Assembly: GCF_033807715.1 (NCBI RefSeq)
Contig: NC_084599.1
Coordinates: 2,076,501 to 2,140,500, forward strand
DNA length: 64,000 nt
DNA from: Cololabis saira
Lineage: Eukaryota > Chordata > Actinopteri > Beloniformes > Belonidae
Direction: 5' to 3'
Shown: piece after piece, positions 33,655 through 43,862 of the stretch
Layout of the letters: each line of letters starts with the position of its first letter
Position numbering within the stretch: position 1 is the stretch's first letter
The notes under the pieces: model-generated
What the model was told of the DNA's origin: nothing
Seen by the model: the letters and a program-made list of their open reading frames with translations, nothing else
Database searches by the model: none
Program-made: the position numbers and the translations under genes

Positions 33655-33800
33655 TGTTGGTCGGAGTTGTAACTGCGTGTTGAGCTGAGCGGCACTAAAC
33701 AGAGTTAACTGCAGCCTCGCCTCCGTGTGTGTTATTTCATATAACATAAGTTACCCAAAATTAGAGTCACAGAGTCTGGATATAACACAAGACTACAACA
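33655..33800 (+). repeat. Probable 5' LTR end of Gypsy element
   Basis: The sequence up to acaagactacaaca immediately precedes tggtgtcagaag (33801-33812), which matches the first 12 bases of a tRNA-Leu type primer site. That position defines the LTR end. The LTR start is a guess (near a tgttgg), and no matching 3' LTR was found downstream. Confidence 0.5.
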
Positions 33801-33911
33801 TGGTGTCAGAAGACGGAGTTCCGGAGTGAGCCGAGGTACTGTGTGCAAGTTAACAGTGGATTAGCAGGCACGTGACCGCAAGCTAAAGCCGTGCAGCCAG
33901 CCAGCGCGAGC

Positions 33912-36900
33912 ATGGAGCAGTTCAAGCCGCCGTCACAGCTGATACTCACCGGCAACATCGCTGAAAACTGCCGCAGATGGGAACAACGTTTTCGGCTGTA
34001 CATGGTCGCTTCAGGTGCGCAAGCCAAGGAAGAGGATGTTAAAATAGCGATCCTGCTTCACACCATAGGCGAAGATGCGTTAGAAGTATATAATACACTC
34101 ACAATTACCTCAGATGGTGATGATGTCACGATGGAAGAGGTACTTGAAGAATTCAGAGACTACTGCAGCCCACGGAAAAATGTTTTATTTGAAAGGCATC
34201 AGTTTTGGTCACATGTGATGTCTTCAGGGATTTCTGTGGACAGATTTATCACAGAGCTGCGCCATAAAAGTAAGGACTGTGAGTTTGGCCGAAGTGAAGA
34301 TGACATGCTGAGGGATAAATTGGTCTTCAGCATAAATGACCCTCGTCTGAAGGAAAGACTACTGCGTGAAAATGGCCTTACACTTCACAGAGCCTTAGAA
34401 ATATGCAGATCAACCGAGCTTGCAAAAACACAAATACAGGCGATGCAGGCTACACCAGCCACACATGACATTCCAGTGGAGGCTATTGAGAAAGCAAAAG
34501 GACAAAAACGTACAGGCAGCTGGAATAAAAATGCCATGACACGACCACCGATGAACTGCCAGAAATGTGGAAGAAAGCATGAGCCCCGCCAATGTCCAGC
34601 TTATGGAGCAGTGTGTCACAAATGTGGGAAAAGTAATCACTTCTCTAAGGTATGTCGAGCAGACAGTGTGAAAAGTGGCAACTATCGTGCAAAGACTGTA
34701 CACAATATAGAGACTGAAGTGGACTCCTTATACATAGGCTCAGTAGGCAGTGATGGAGACGAAGCAGCATGCCACACAAAGCACAGCAAATGGCATGAGA
34801 CAGCCAGCATCAGAGGTGTACCAATAAAGTTCAAGCTTGACACAGGCGCTGATGCAAGCGTGTTGTCCATTTTCAAGTGCCTGCCAGGTCCCATTCAGCT
34901 ACGGCCTACAAAGACTGTTTTAATCGCTTTTGGTGGAGCCCGCCTGCCATCAGGGGGCACTGTGTCTCTGCAATGCAAAACCGCCAAACACACAGCCACT
35001 TTGGAGTTCCATGTAACCAGCCAGACAGACAAGGCGATCCTGGGTGGAGAAGCGTGTACAGAGTTGGGGCTGGTGAAAAGGGTTGACGTAATCACATCAA
35101 CACCGCCGCAGCCACCAAAACCTCCATCCACCAAAAACAAACTGATTGAAAGGTATTCTGAGGTCTTCACAGGGCTGGGTGAGTTTCCAGGAGTTCATCA
35201 CATACATGTTGATCCATCTGTCCCACCTGTGATTCATGGCTGCAGAAATGTCTCTATCATGGACACACTAAAAGACACACTACATGACCTAGAGAAAAGA
35301 AATGTGATAACGCCTGTCAACGTACCGACAGAATGGGTGAACAGTCTTGTCGCCACAAAAAAGAAAAACGGTTCACTAAGGGTGTGTTTGGACCCTTGTA
35401 ACCTGAATGAGGCTGTCAAGCGCCAGCACTACTCCATTCCTACTCCTGAAGATGTGCGCAGCAAACTGGCAGGAAAATCCATCTTCACAAAAGGATGGAT
35501 ATTGGCAGATCAAGCTAGACGAGCCATCTTCAAAATTGTGCACCTTCAACACGCCGTGGGGCCGATACCGCTTCCTCAGACTCCCGTTTGGGATCAAGTC
35601 GGCCAGCGAAGTGTTTCAGCAAAAGAACTGTGAGACTTTTGGTGATATTTCAGGTGTACACGTCATTGCAGACGACATGATCATTGCTGCTTCATCAGAA
35701 CAAGAGCATGATGAAATCCTACACAAAGTGATGGAGAGAGCAAAGGCAGCGAATGTGAAATTAAATAAGGACAAAATCCAGTACAAAGTGGACACGGTGA
35801 AATACATGGGACACATAATCACATCAGCAGGACAGAGAGCTGATGATGCAAAAATCAAGGCAATCATCGACATGCCGTCCCCAGAGGACAAACAGAGCCT
35901 CCAACGCCTGCTGGGAATGACGAAATTCTTAGCGCAGTACATACCGAGTGAAGCCTCTCTGACAGCTCAGACAGCTGCTCAAGAAAGATGCAGTGTGGCA
36001 GTGGTGCCCGCACCACAGCGCAGCGCTAGAGACTTTAAAGATGGCCCTCACACAGGCTCCTGTGCTGCGGTATTATGATCACAAAAAGCCACTGACACTA
36101 CAAGCCGACTCATCAAAAGATGGACTAGGTGCATGTTTGCTACAAGAGGGCCAGCCCCTCTGTTATGCATCGCGAGCGCTCACTGACACTGAGAAGAGGT
36201 ATGCTCAGATAGAGAAGGAGCTACTTGCGATCGTCTTTGCTGCCAAAAGATTTCACCAGTACGTCTTCGGCAGACCCGTGACAGTGCAGTCAGATCACAA
36301 ACCCCTGGAGGCCATAGTGCGAAAACCACTGAGTAAAGCACCCGCACGGCTACAAGGTATGTTGCTGCAGCTCCAGAGGTATGACCTGAACATTACATAC
36401 ACCCCAGGAAAGCACATGCACATCGCAGATGCATTATCCCGAGCCACAGCGAGCAGAGATGGTGAAAACCTCAACGAGAACCCCTGTGACGAGAAAGTGG
36501 TGTATGCCATGGAAGCCACAGATGCACTGAGTGAAGAGACACTCAACCAGCTGAAAAAGGCAACAGCAGCAGACAAGGTATTGCAAGCTGTATGTGAGAG
36601 ACATCTGAAAGGCTGGCCTGCTAAAAGGCACAGCCTGGACAAAAATATACACGGTTACTGGCCGATGCGAAACAACATCAGTATCCAGAATGATATTGTG
36701 ATGGTTGGAGACAAAATTATCATACCCCAGAGCTTCAGAAAGGTAATCTTAGAGAAGCTCCATCTAGCTCATCAAGGAGTGCAGCGCACAAAAGCCAAAG
36801 CAAGAAAAGTCCTCTACTGGCCGGGCATGTCACACGACATAGAGACGATGGTGGAGAAATGTGTGCAGTGCCAACAGCTTCAGCCACAACAGCAGAAAGA

Positions 36901-37505
36901 GCCACTCATCACACATGATGTCCCAGAGCTTCCATGGATGAAAGTTGGAGCTGACATCTTCCATCTGAAAGGTCAGTCCTATCTTTTGGTAGTGGATTAT
37001 CTGACAAAATATCCTGAGGTGCTGAACTTGCCTGATCTAACAGCTCATTCAGTAATTCAGAAAATGAAGTCTGTTTTTGCCAGGCAAGGGATCCCCAGAG
37101 AGCTGGTGAGCGATCACGTTCCATTTGCCAGCTGTGAGATGCAGTCATTCGCAGCTTCATGGGAGTTCAGACTCACACACTCCAGCCCAGGATATCCGCG
37201 GTCCAATGGACTCGCCGAGAGGACCATAAAGACTGTGAAACACGCACTGAAAAAAGCAATGCAAACTGGCACAGACCCACATCTGGTGCTGCTGTCACTG
37301 AGGAACACGCCAGTGACAGGACTGAACATGTCACCTGCACAAATGTTGATGGGAAGAGTCCTGCGGAGCACGCTTCCTTGTTCCAGTGCTGTATTAAAGC
37401 AGTCTACACCACAGCACGTGCACAGTAGGATTCAGGACCTGCAGACGCGCCAGCGTTTGTACCACGACAGAGATGCCAAGCCACTACCAGCTTTAATCCC
37501 GGGCA
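33912..37505 (+). pseudogene. Ty3/Gypsy gag-pol (frameshifted)
   Basis: The start is the ATG giving MEQFKPPSQLILTG. Domains in order: a retrotransposon gag domain (WEQRFRLYMVAS, FSINDPRLKERLL); zinc knuckles (CQKCGRKHEPRQCPAYG, CHKCGKSNHFSKVC) near 34557-34650; an aspartic protease (FKLDTGADASVL) near 34833; RT fingers (GSLRVCLDPCNLN); RT palm HVIADDMIIAA near 35660; RNase H (LQADSSKDGLGACLLQEG, GKHMHIADALSRA); and an integrase with an H-H-C-C finger, VGADIF and GLAERTIKTVK (36780-37240). Two breaks are visible: near 35490, where the first RT catalytic Asp block is lost with a frameshift, and near 35970. In the integrase the usual SDNG reads SDHV. The family resembles K02A2.6-like (Mag-group) elements. 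Inactive. Confidence 0.9.
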
Positions 37506-37512
37506 CCACCGC

Positions 37513-37638
37513 TGCTGTGCCATGCTTGTGCACTCTGTGGTGATTTTGGTGAAACTGTGAGTAATAAAGAAGGGTCTGCACGAAACGCCGTGTCCTCTCC
37601 ATCCTTCGGTCGGGCCCCGTAGCATCCACCCTGCTACA
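37513..37638 (+). repeat. 5' LTR of TRIM-like element
   Basis: About 126 bp, TG...CA ends, differing from the 3' copy at only a handful of positions (for example actctgtgg versus actgtgtgg). The start could be 37513 or 37516, because 'tgctg' repeats. Confidence 0.75.
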
Positions 37639-37665
37639 TCTGGAGCCCAACGTGGGGCCCGAAGA

Positions 37666-38547
37666 ATGGACGAGAGAGGCACGGAGCGGGCCCTGGACAC
37701 GCTCGCCCGGGCCATGGCGGGCATGGCGGCCGCCTTCCGGGACCAGGGCGAGCGGCAGCTGGCCGCCATAGAAGCCCTGGTGGCCGCGGGGCGACCCACC
37801 GCCCCTGCACCCCGTCTGAGGGCCGCCGCAGCAACGCGGGAGGAGCTGGCGGCGCCGCAGCCGAGAGGCCGGGAGGCAGAAGCTGCAGGCCGCCAAGCGA
37901 CGGCTCCCGAGGCGGCGGGACCCGCGGAGCGACCCATCCCTGCACCCCGTCTGAGGTTCGCCGCGGCAGCGCTGGTGGCGCCGCAGCTGAGAGGCCGGGA
38001 GGCAGAAGCTGCGGGCCGCCAGGCGACGGCTCCGGGGATGGAGTCAGCGGCGGAGGGGGAGACGGAGGCGGAGTTGGCTGGGGAGGCGGCTGCGGAGGCG
38101 CAGCCGCCATCAGCGACGGCGGGGACGGAGGCGGACCACCAGCCAGAGCAGGGCTGCGTTGCGGAGGAGGAGGAGGAGGAGGCGGTCCCGGAGGTGGACC
38201 GGCAGCTGGCGCAGGATTACGCCACGGAGGAGGCGGTCCGGGGCGCACCGTGTGGCCCGAGGCCACCACGGGCCCGGCCAGGAGAGCGTTGTCCACGGCG
38301 ACCGGGCCGACGCCGGGGTCGCCCCCCCCGACCGTTGTGCTGGTCGGGCCGACGCCGGGGACGACCCCCCGACCGGGAAGCCCGGAGGGTTCCTCTCCCG
38401 CTCCGAGGGGGCGGGGGGGGGGGGAGTATTCGCTCCTGTGGTTTCTTGTGCTGGCCCCCCCTTCTCCTCCCTTTTCTCTCTTTTGTCCATGTTGCAGCAT
38501 CCTTTGCCGGACACCGGAACCTGCAGGTGGTCGTGGGTGGCTTGTAG
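37666..38547 (+). CDS. Gag-like Ala/Glu-rich ORF
   Basis: 293 residues, 28 bp after the primer-binding-like site, which is where a retroelement's first ORF sits. The N-terminus (MDERGTERALDTLARAMAGM, then RQLAAIEALVAA) predicts an amphipathic helix and resembles the start of short gag-like or SCAN-type proteins. Then follow Ala/Glu/Pro-rich segments with internal repeats: APAPRL, APQPRGREAEAAGRQATAP and a second similar copy. There is no zinc knuckle or protease. The C-terminal third is Arg/Pro-rich and runs into the LINE-derived sequence, so the natural end was probably different. It could instead be an artefact of extreme GC content. Confidence 0.45.
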   Translation: MDERGTERALDTLARAMAGMAAAFRDQGERQLAAIEALVAAGRPTAPAPRLRAAAATREELAAPQPRGREAEAAGRQATAPEAAGPAERPIPAPRLRFAAAALVAPQLRGREAEAAGRQATAPGMESAAEGETEAELAGEAAAEAQPPSATAGTEADHQPEQGCVAEEEEEEAVPEVDRQLAQDYATEEAVRGAPCGPRPPRARPGERCPRRPGRRRGRPPRPLCWSGRRRGRPPDREARRVPLPLRGGGGGGSIRSCGFLCWPPLLLPFLSFVHVAASFAGHRNLQVVVGGL

Positions 38548-39155
38548 CTTGCATTACGGAGCACAAGTCTTTCCCCGACCCTGCACCCCAACCTGGGACT
38601 TGCTGATTGGGCCGGAGCTTCGGGAGCTGCGTGCTGGCCTGCGGTCCCCACCCCTGGTCATCCCGTTGCTGGCCCCCCCTTCTCCTCCCTTTTCTCTCTT
38701 TTGTCCTGCAGGTGGCCGTGGGTGGCTTGTAGCTTGCATTACGGAGCACAAGTCTTTTCCTGACCCTGCACCCCAACCTGGGACTTGCTGATTGGGCCGG
38801 AGCTTCGGGAGCTGTGTGCTGGCCTGCGGCCCCCACCCCCGGTCATCCCGTTGCTGCTTCCACCTGCCTGCTGTGCTGTTGCCGTCCCTGACCCACCAGT
38901 CTGGCCCTCGGCAGGAGGGTCCCCCCTGATGAGCCTGGTCCTGCTCAAGGTTTCTTCCCTCCTAAAGGGGAGTTTTTCCTTGCCACTGTTTGGCTTAAGG
39001 TTTTTCTCCCACTAGGGGAGTTTTTACCTGCCATTGTTTATGTAATAACTGCTCGGCGGTCATGTTCTGGGTATGGGTCTCTGTAAAGCGTCTAGAGACA
39101 ACTCTGTTGTATTAGACGCTATATAAATAAAATTGAAAATTGAAATTGAGTATGC
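38452..39155 (+). mobile_element. L2/Rex1-group LINE 3' end with internal duplication
   Basis: Two copies of a ~185-bp segment (ggtggcttgtagcttgcatt at about 38536 and 38721) are followed by the characteristic tail ggggagtttttccttgcc, ggtttttctcccactagggg and a gctatataaataaaattgaa terminus near 39140. The same tail occurs at 60715-60905 and, reversed, at 56098-56320. It lies inside the TRIM-like element. Confidence 0.75.
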
Positions 39156-39307
39156 TCGGCCGGACGGACCCCGGCTCGAGTTTGTGTGGCAGAGTGGAGT
39201 AGCTGCAGCCACTCAGGTGGATGGGAAACAGGTGTGTCCCATCAGCCTGCCAGCCTTGATAAGGACTGGGAGACTGCAGCTGGGGAGGTGGGAGACTGAG
39301 AAGCTGC

Positions 39308-39434
39308 TGCTGTGCCATGCTTGTGCACTGTGTGGTGATTTTGTTGAAACTGTGAGTAATAAAGAAGGGTCTGCACGAAACGCCGTGTCCTCTCCATCCT
39401 TCGGTCGGGCCCCCCTAACATCCACCCTGCTACA
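39308..39434 (+). repeat. 3' LTR of TRIM-like element
   Basis: About 127 bp, matching 37513-37638 nearly throughout. It has the same polyadenylation-type signal and ends ctgctaca. Confidence 0.75.
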
Positions 39435-39602
39435 GTGTGAAGTGGAGCTGTACATTTGATGTTTTACAATATTGCAATGTCATTTAGCAGACACGTTTAT
39501 CCAAAGCGATCAGTTTTTTTACGTTTCATTATTAATGGTAATTTTTTTTTTTTTTTACCAGTGAAGAAACATACATAGGATGGCAGTAATTTAACCTATG
39601 AA
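39435..39602. other. Short AT-rich stretch with common fish repeat word
   Basis: catttagcagacacgtttat followed by ccaaagcgat is part of a very common teleost repeat. A T15-type homopolymer lies at 39542-39556. No gene seen. Confidence 0.5.
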
Positions 39603-39639
39603 AATAAATACCATCCATCCATCCATTCATCGTCCGCCG

Positions 39640-40885
39640 CTTATCCGTTCCCAGGTCGCGGGGGCAGCAGCCTCAGCAGAGATGCCCAGACTTCCTTCAC
39701 CCGAGACACCTCCTCCAGCTCCTCCGAGGGAAGTCCTAGGCGTTCCCAGGCCAGCCGAGAGACATAGTCTCTCCAGCGTGTCCTGGGCCTTCCCCGGGGT
39801 CTCCTCCCGGTGGGACATGCCTGGAACACCTCCCTAGGGAGGCGTCCAGGAGGCATCCGATACAGATGATGCCCAAGCCACCTCAGCTGACTCCTCTCAA
39901 TGTGAAGGAGTAGCGGCTCGACTCCGAGCTCCTCCCGAGTGACCGAACTCCTCACCCTATCTTTAAGGGAGCGTCTAGCCACCCTGCGGAGGAAACTCAT
40001 CTTGGCCGCTTGTATCCGCGATCTTGTCCTTTCGGTCACTACCCAGTTCATGACCATAGGTGAGGGTAGGTGCGTAGATTGACCGGTAAATAGAGAGCTT
40101 CGCCTTTCGACTCAGCTCCTTCTTCGCCATGACGGTCCGGTACATCGACCGCATAACTGCGGACGCTGCACCGATCCGTCTGTCAATCTCACGCTCCATC
40201 ATTCCCTCACTCGTGAACAAGACCCCGAGATACTTAGACTCCTCCACCTGAGGCAGGACTTCTCCACCCACCCAGAGAAGGCACGCCACCCTTTCCCGGT
40301 GGAGAACCATGGCCTCGGTCTTGGAGGTGCTGATTCTCATCCCTGCCACATATCACTTGGCCGCAAACCGCCCCAGCACATGCTGAAGGTCCCGGTCCGA
40401 TGAAGCCAACAGGACAACGTCATCCGCAAAAAGGAGAGACGAAATCCTGTGGTTCCCAAACCGGATCCCCTCCGGCTCCTGGCTGCACCTAGAAATCCTG
40501 TCCATAAAAATTATGAACAGGACCGGTGACAAAGGGCAGCCCTGCCGGAGTCCAACATGCACCGGGAACAAGTCTGACTTACTGCCGGCAATGCGAACCA
40601 GACTCCTGCTCCGATCATACAGAGACCGGACAGCCCTTAATAGAGGGCCCCGGACTCCATACTCACTGAGCACCCCCCACAGAATGGCACGAGGGACACG
40701 GTCAAATGCCTTCTCCAGATCCACAAAGCACATGTAGACTGGTTGGGCAAATTCCCATGAACCCTCGAGCACCCTGCGGAGGGTGTAGAGCTGGTCCAGT
40801 GTTCCGCGACCGGGACGAAAACCGCATTGTTCCTCCTGAATCAGAGGTTCAACTATCGGCCGTATTCTCCTCTCCAGTACCTTCG
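39640..40885 (-). pseudogene. Rex3 reverse transcriptase, C-terminal half
   Basis: Read on the minus strand from about 40885: [33 protein letters not shown] (first RT Asp), GLRQGCPLSPVLF and SLLFADDVVLLASS (FADD box near 40420). Then in a shifted frame SKYLGVLFTSEGMMEREIDR, ELSRKAKLSIYRSIYAPTL and PRGRPRTRWRDYVSRLAWER near the end. Frame changes near 40350 and 40060 and an in-frame stop show decay. It ends just before the tail repeat. Confidence 0.9.
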
Positions 40886-40904
40886 GCGTCACCGGGGCCC
40901 CTCC

Positions 40905-43221
40905 CTGGAGCCAGCCCTGGGGTTGGGGCTCGATGGTGCCTGGTGGCCGGGTCTTTGCCCGTGGGACCCGGCCGGGCTCAGCCCGAAACGGCGACGTGGG
41001 CCCGCCTTCCCGTAGGCCCACCAGCCGAAGGAAGGACCGTGAGAGGCTGTTGCAATGTGGGCTGGGTAGCAGTCATGGCGGGGTGCCTCGACGACCCAAT
41101 CCCTGGACCAAAACCCTCACAGTGGGGACATGGAATGTCACCTCGCTGGGGGGGAAGGAGCCGGAGCTTGTGCGTGAGGTTGAGAGATACCGGCTAGAGA
41201 TAGTCGGGCTCACCTCCACACATAGCTTGGGCTCTGGAACCCAGCTCCTTGAAAGGGGCTGGACCCTCCACTACTCTGGAGTTGCCCAGGGTGAGAGGCG
41301 GCGGGCTGGTGTGGGCTTGGTTATAGCCCCCCAGCTCAGCCGCCATGTGTTGGAGTTCACCCGGGTGAACGAGAGGGTCGCTTCCCTGCGCCTTCGGGTC
41401 GGGAAAAGGTCTCTCACTGTTGTTTGTGCCTACGGGCCGAACAGCAGTGCAGAGTACCCGGCCTTCTTGGGGACCCTGGGAGGGGTACTGGATAGTGCTC
41501 CAACTGGGGACTCCATTGTTCTACTGGGGGACTTCAACGCTCACGTGGACAATGACAGTGATACCTGGAGAGGCGTGATTGGGAGGAACGGCCTCCCCGA
41601 TCTGAACCTGAGCGGTGTTTTGTTGTTGGACTTCTGTGCTAGTCACTGTTTGTCCATAACAAACACCATGTTCAAGCATAAAGGGTGTCCATCAGTGCAC
41701 GTGGCACCAGGACACCCTAGGCCGGAGGTCAATGATCGACTTTGTTGTCATTTCATCTGACCTTCGGCCGCATGTCTTGGACACTCGGGTGAAGAGAGGG
41801 GCTGAGCTGTCAACTGATCACCCCCTGGTGGTGAGTTGGATGCGCTGGTTGGACAGACCGAGTAGACCCAAACGGATTGTGAGGGTCTGTTAGGAACGTC
41901 TGGCCGAGCCCTCTGTCAGGGACATCTTCAACTCCCACATCCGGGAGAGCTTCTCTCGGATCCTGGGGGAGGCGGGGGACATCGGGTCCGAGTGGACCAT
42001 GTTCTCTGCCTCCATTGTCGACGCAGCGGCTCGAAGTTGTGGACGCAAGGTCTCCGGTGCCTGTCGTGTCGGCAATCCTAGAACCCGGTGGTGGACACTG
42101 GAAGTACAGGATGCTGTCAGACTCAAGAAGGAGTCCTATCGGGCTATGTTGGCCTGTGGGACTCCTGATACAGTAGATAGGTACCGGCAGACCAAGCGAG
42201 CCGCGGCTCGGGCGGTCCTGGAGGCAAAAACCCGGGTCTGGGAGGAGTTCGGGGAGGCCATGGAGGAAGACTTTCGGTCGGCCTCGAAGAAATTCTGGAG
42301 GACCGTTCGGCGCCTCAGAAGGGGGAAGCAGTACTCTGCCGGCACTGTCTATGGTGTGGGTGGGGAGCTGTTGACCTCGACTGGGGATATCGTCGGACGG
42401 TGGAAGGAATACTTCGAGGATCTCCTCAACCCAACTGATGAGGCATTGTAACAGCACCGTGGTCGACCTGAATATCAGCTTCCTACCCCCCCCTGCAGAA
42501 AACGACACCTTGGAAGTTGCATCAAACAGACTTGGAACACTAGAGCACCCCATGGGGTGATTAGGAACTTAGTGACAGTCATGCCAAATGCCCGATGGGG
42601 ACATTTGGCCACAGATCACATCCAACTGTAAATTACTTTTCGTCTGTCACTTGGCTTGTGTATTCCCTGCCTTTTGCGCCTTGAATTTACGGTATAAAAG
42701 TCTTGTCGTCGAGCTACTCTGGGTCGGCATATCAACCAGACACTCGTCTGTGTAGATCCGCTCACCGCCGGCTGAATAAAAACTCAGTATACCCCGAGCG
42801 GACTTATGAACTGATTTTGATAAATTCCTCAACAATTTGGTGCTGTGACCCGGATGACAATAGACCTTCTGATTTTTATAAATTCCTCAACACGACTGAC
42901 ATGCCTTCCACTGAGGAAGCAGAGAGTGGGGACTCTGGGGCATGCTCATCCATCACCCAAGCCGAGGTCACTGAGGTAGTTCGTAAGCTCCTCAGTGGCA
43001 GGGCACCGGGGGTGGATGAGATTCACCCTGAGTACCTCAAGTCTCTGGATGTCGTAGGGCTGTCTTGGTTGACACGCCTCTGCGACATCGCATCGAGGAA
43101 GGGGACAGTACCGTTGGGGTGGCAAACCGGGGTGGTAGTCCCTCTGTTTAAAAAGGGGGACCGGAGAGTGTGTTCCAACTATAGGGGGATCACACTTCTC
43201 AGCCTCCCCGGGAAAGTCTAC
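40905..43221 (+). pseudogene. Rex3 5' region, endonuclease and RT N-terminal part
   Basis: After a 5' segment (gagccagccctggggttggg) the endonuclease appears: [17 protein letters not shown] near 41127, [27 protein letters not shown] and [12 protein letters not shown] near 41530. A frameshift follows near 41690, an in-frame stop lies at about 41890, then GRKVSGACRVGNPRTRWW (42040) and KFWRTVRRLRRGKQY. After an LTR fragment, the RT start continues with GRAPGVDEIHPEYLK, GWQTGVVVPLFKKGDRRVCS and NYRGITLLSLPGKVY, ending at the inversion breakpoint/target site. It is dead because of multiple lesions. Confidence 0.88.
42451..42891 (+). mobile_element. LTR retroelement fragment inside Rex3
   Basis: The sequence from tgtaacagcaccgtgg to ataaattcctcaaca contains a TATA-like ggtataaaag (about 42691) and AATAAA (about 42776), followed by atttggtgctgtgacccgga. 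The last is close to the primer-binding context of BEL/Pao elements. The phrase ataaattcctcaaca appears twice about 60 bp apart (around 42822 and 42878), as if a 5' LTR plus primer site were joined to the last bases of a 3' LTR after internal deletion. Boundaries and target duplication are uncertain. Confidence 0.5.
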
Positions 43222-43234
43222 GCTAATAAATAAC

Positions 43235-43628
43235 ATATAATTTCAAAATAATGCTGTGTGATTGTGGATTCTCTGCGCTATTGTGTGACCAAACTGAGTG
43301 CTTGGGGAGGGCATGCACCGTGCACGTAGGATATTATTGTAGGTAGGGGCCCATAGCGAGTTTGTGTCCAGGTCCCGTGGTCATGATAATCCGTCCTTGT
43401 GTATGACATGCATGGGTGCACGTTGCGGTTCGGGCAGCATTAACTGATGGTTTATTCACATGCTCCCCCATACAAATGCATAGTAGATTTTTGTGGCCAT
43501 GGTAACATTAATAACCTAGGTTACATCGAGGCATGATGGAGACGCATCTAACAATGTATGCCATGTGTGGGTGCTTGTTCCGGTTCAGGCTACATTAACG
43601 GATAGGTTTTACTTTCACCATGATAAAA
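43235..43628. repeat. Dispersed fish repeat (ccgttacggttcggg family)
   Basis: Contains gggtgcacgttgcggttcgg and ttccggttcaggctacatta. Both resemble the 'gtgcacccaggtg' and 'cggcccgaaccgtaacg' motifs of the repeats at 49879-52330 and 53750-54080. No ORF or clean ends. Confidence 0.45.
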
Positions 43629-43639
43629 AGCCCCATCCG

Positions 43640-43819
43640 GGCCGCTCGGTGGTGCAGTGGGTTAAGCAGCAGCTCATATACTGAGGCTACAGTCCTCCTC
43701 CTGCAGCGGTCGCAGGTTCGAATCCCGGCCTGCGTACCTTTGCTGCATGTCATCCCCGATCTCTCTCTCTACCCCTTTCATATCTGCAGCTTGAATAAAG
43801 GGCCACTAGAGCCCAAAAA

Positions 43820-43851
<32 letters not shown>
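43640..43851 (+). mobile_element. tRNA-derived SINE
   Basis: Head with an A-box-like tggtgcagtgg and a B box ggttcgaatcc spaced as in tRNA genes, a body containing ctgcatgtcatccccg, and a long A-rich tail. It is flanked by at least 11 bp of perfect duplication, agccccatccg (43629-43639 and 43852-43862). RNA polymerase III internal promoter inferred. It is a common perciform SINE type and looks young. Confidence 0.92.
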
Positions 43852-43852
<1 letters not shown>

Positions 43853-43862
43853 GCCCCATCCG

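Larger units (their letters stand above)
37513..39434 (+). mobile_element. Short-LTR, GC-rich retroelement (TRIM-like)
   Basis: Two copies of a ~126-bp repeat starting tgctgtgccatgcttgtg and ending ccaccctgctaca lie at 37513-37638 and 39308-39434. Both contain an AATAAAG polyadenylation-type signal (gtgagtaataaagaagggtc). After the first comes tggagcccaacgtggggc (37641-37658), close to a tRNA-Lys primer site. The interior holds one GC-rich ORF and, from about 38450 on, a LINE 3' end. No RT is present, so it is non-autonomous. It abuts the Gypsy remnant; I found no target duplication. Confidence 0.75.
39611..43224 (-). mobile_element. Rex3 (RTE-clade) retroposon with inverted 5' half
   Basis: The element is flanked by the 8-bp direct repeat AATAAATA (39603-39610 and 43225-43232). 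The 3' half of the ORF and the GGAT-repeat tail lie on the minus strand (39611 to about 40884). The 5' end, endonuclease and first RT part lie on the plus strand (about 40885-43224). cggtgacaaagggcagccct at 40523 and tggcaaaccggggtggtagt at 43121 correspond to the widely used Rex3 PCR primer sites. The two halves abut with almost no loss: one stops at GKVYA and the other starts at VLERR, adjacent positions in the protein. This is the signature of twin priming during insertion. Confidence 0.88.

Noticed and set aside
39390..39455. Target duplication around the short-LTR element
   Set aside because: Bases outside the two LTR copies (accacc... versus gtgtg...) do not match, so no duplication is claimed.
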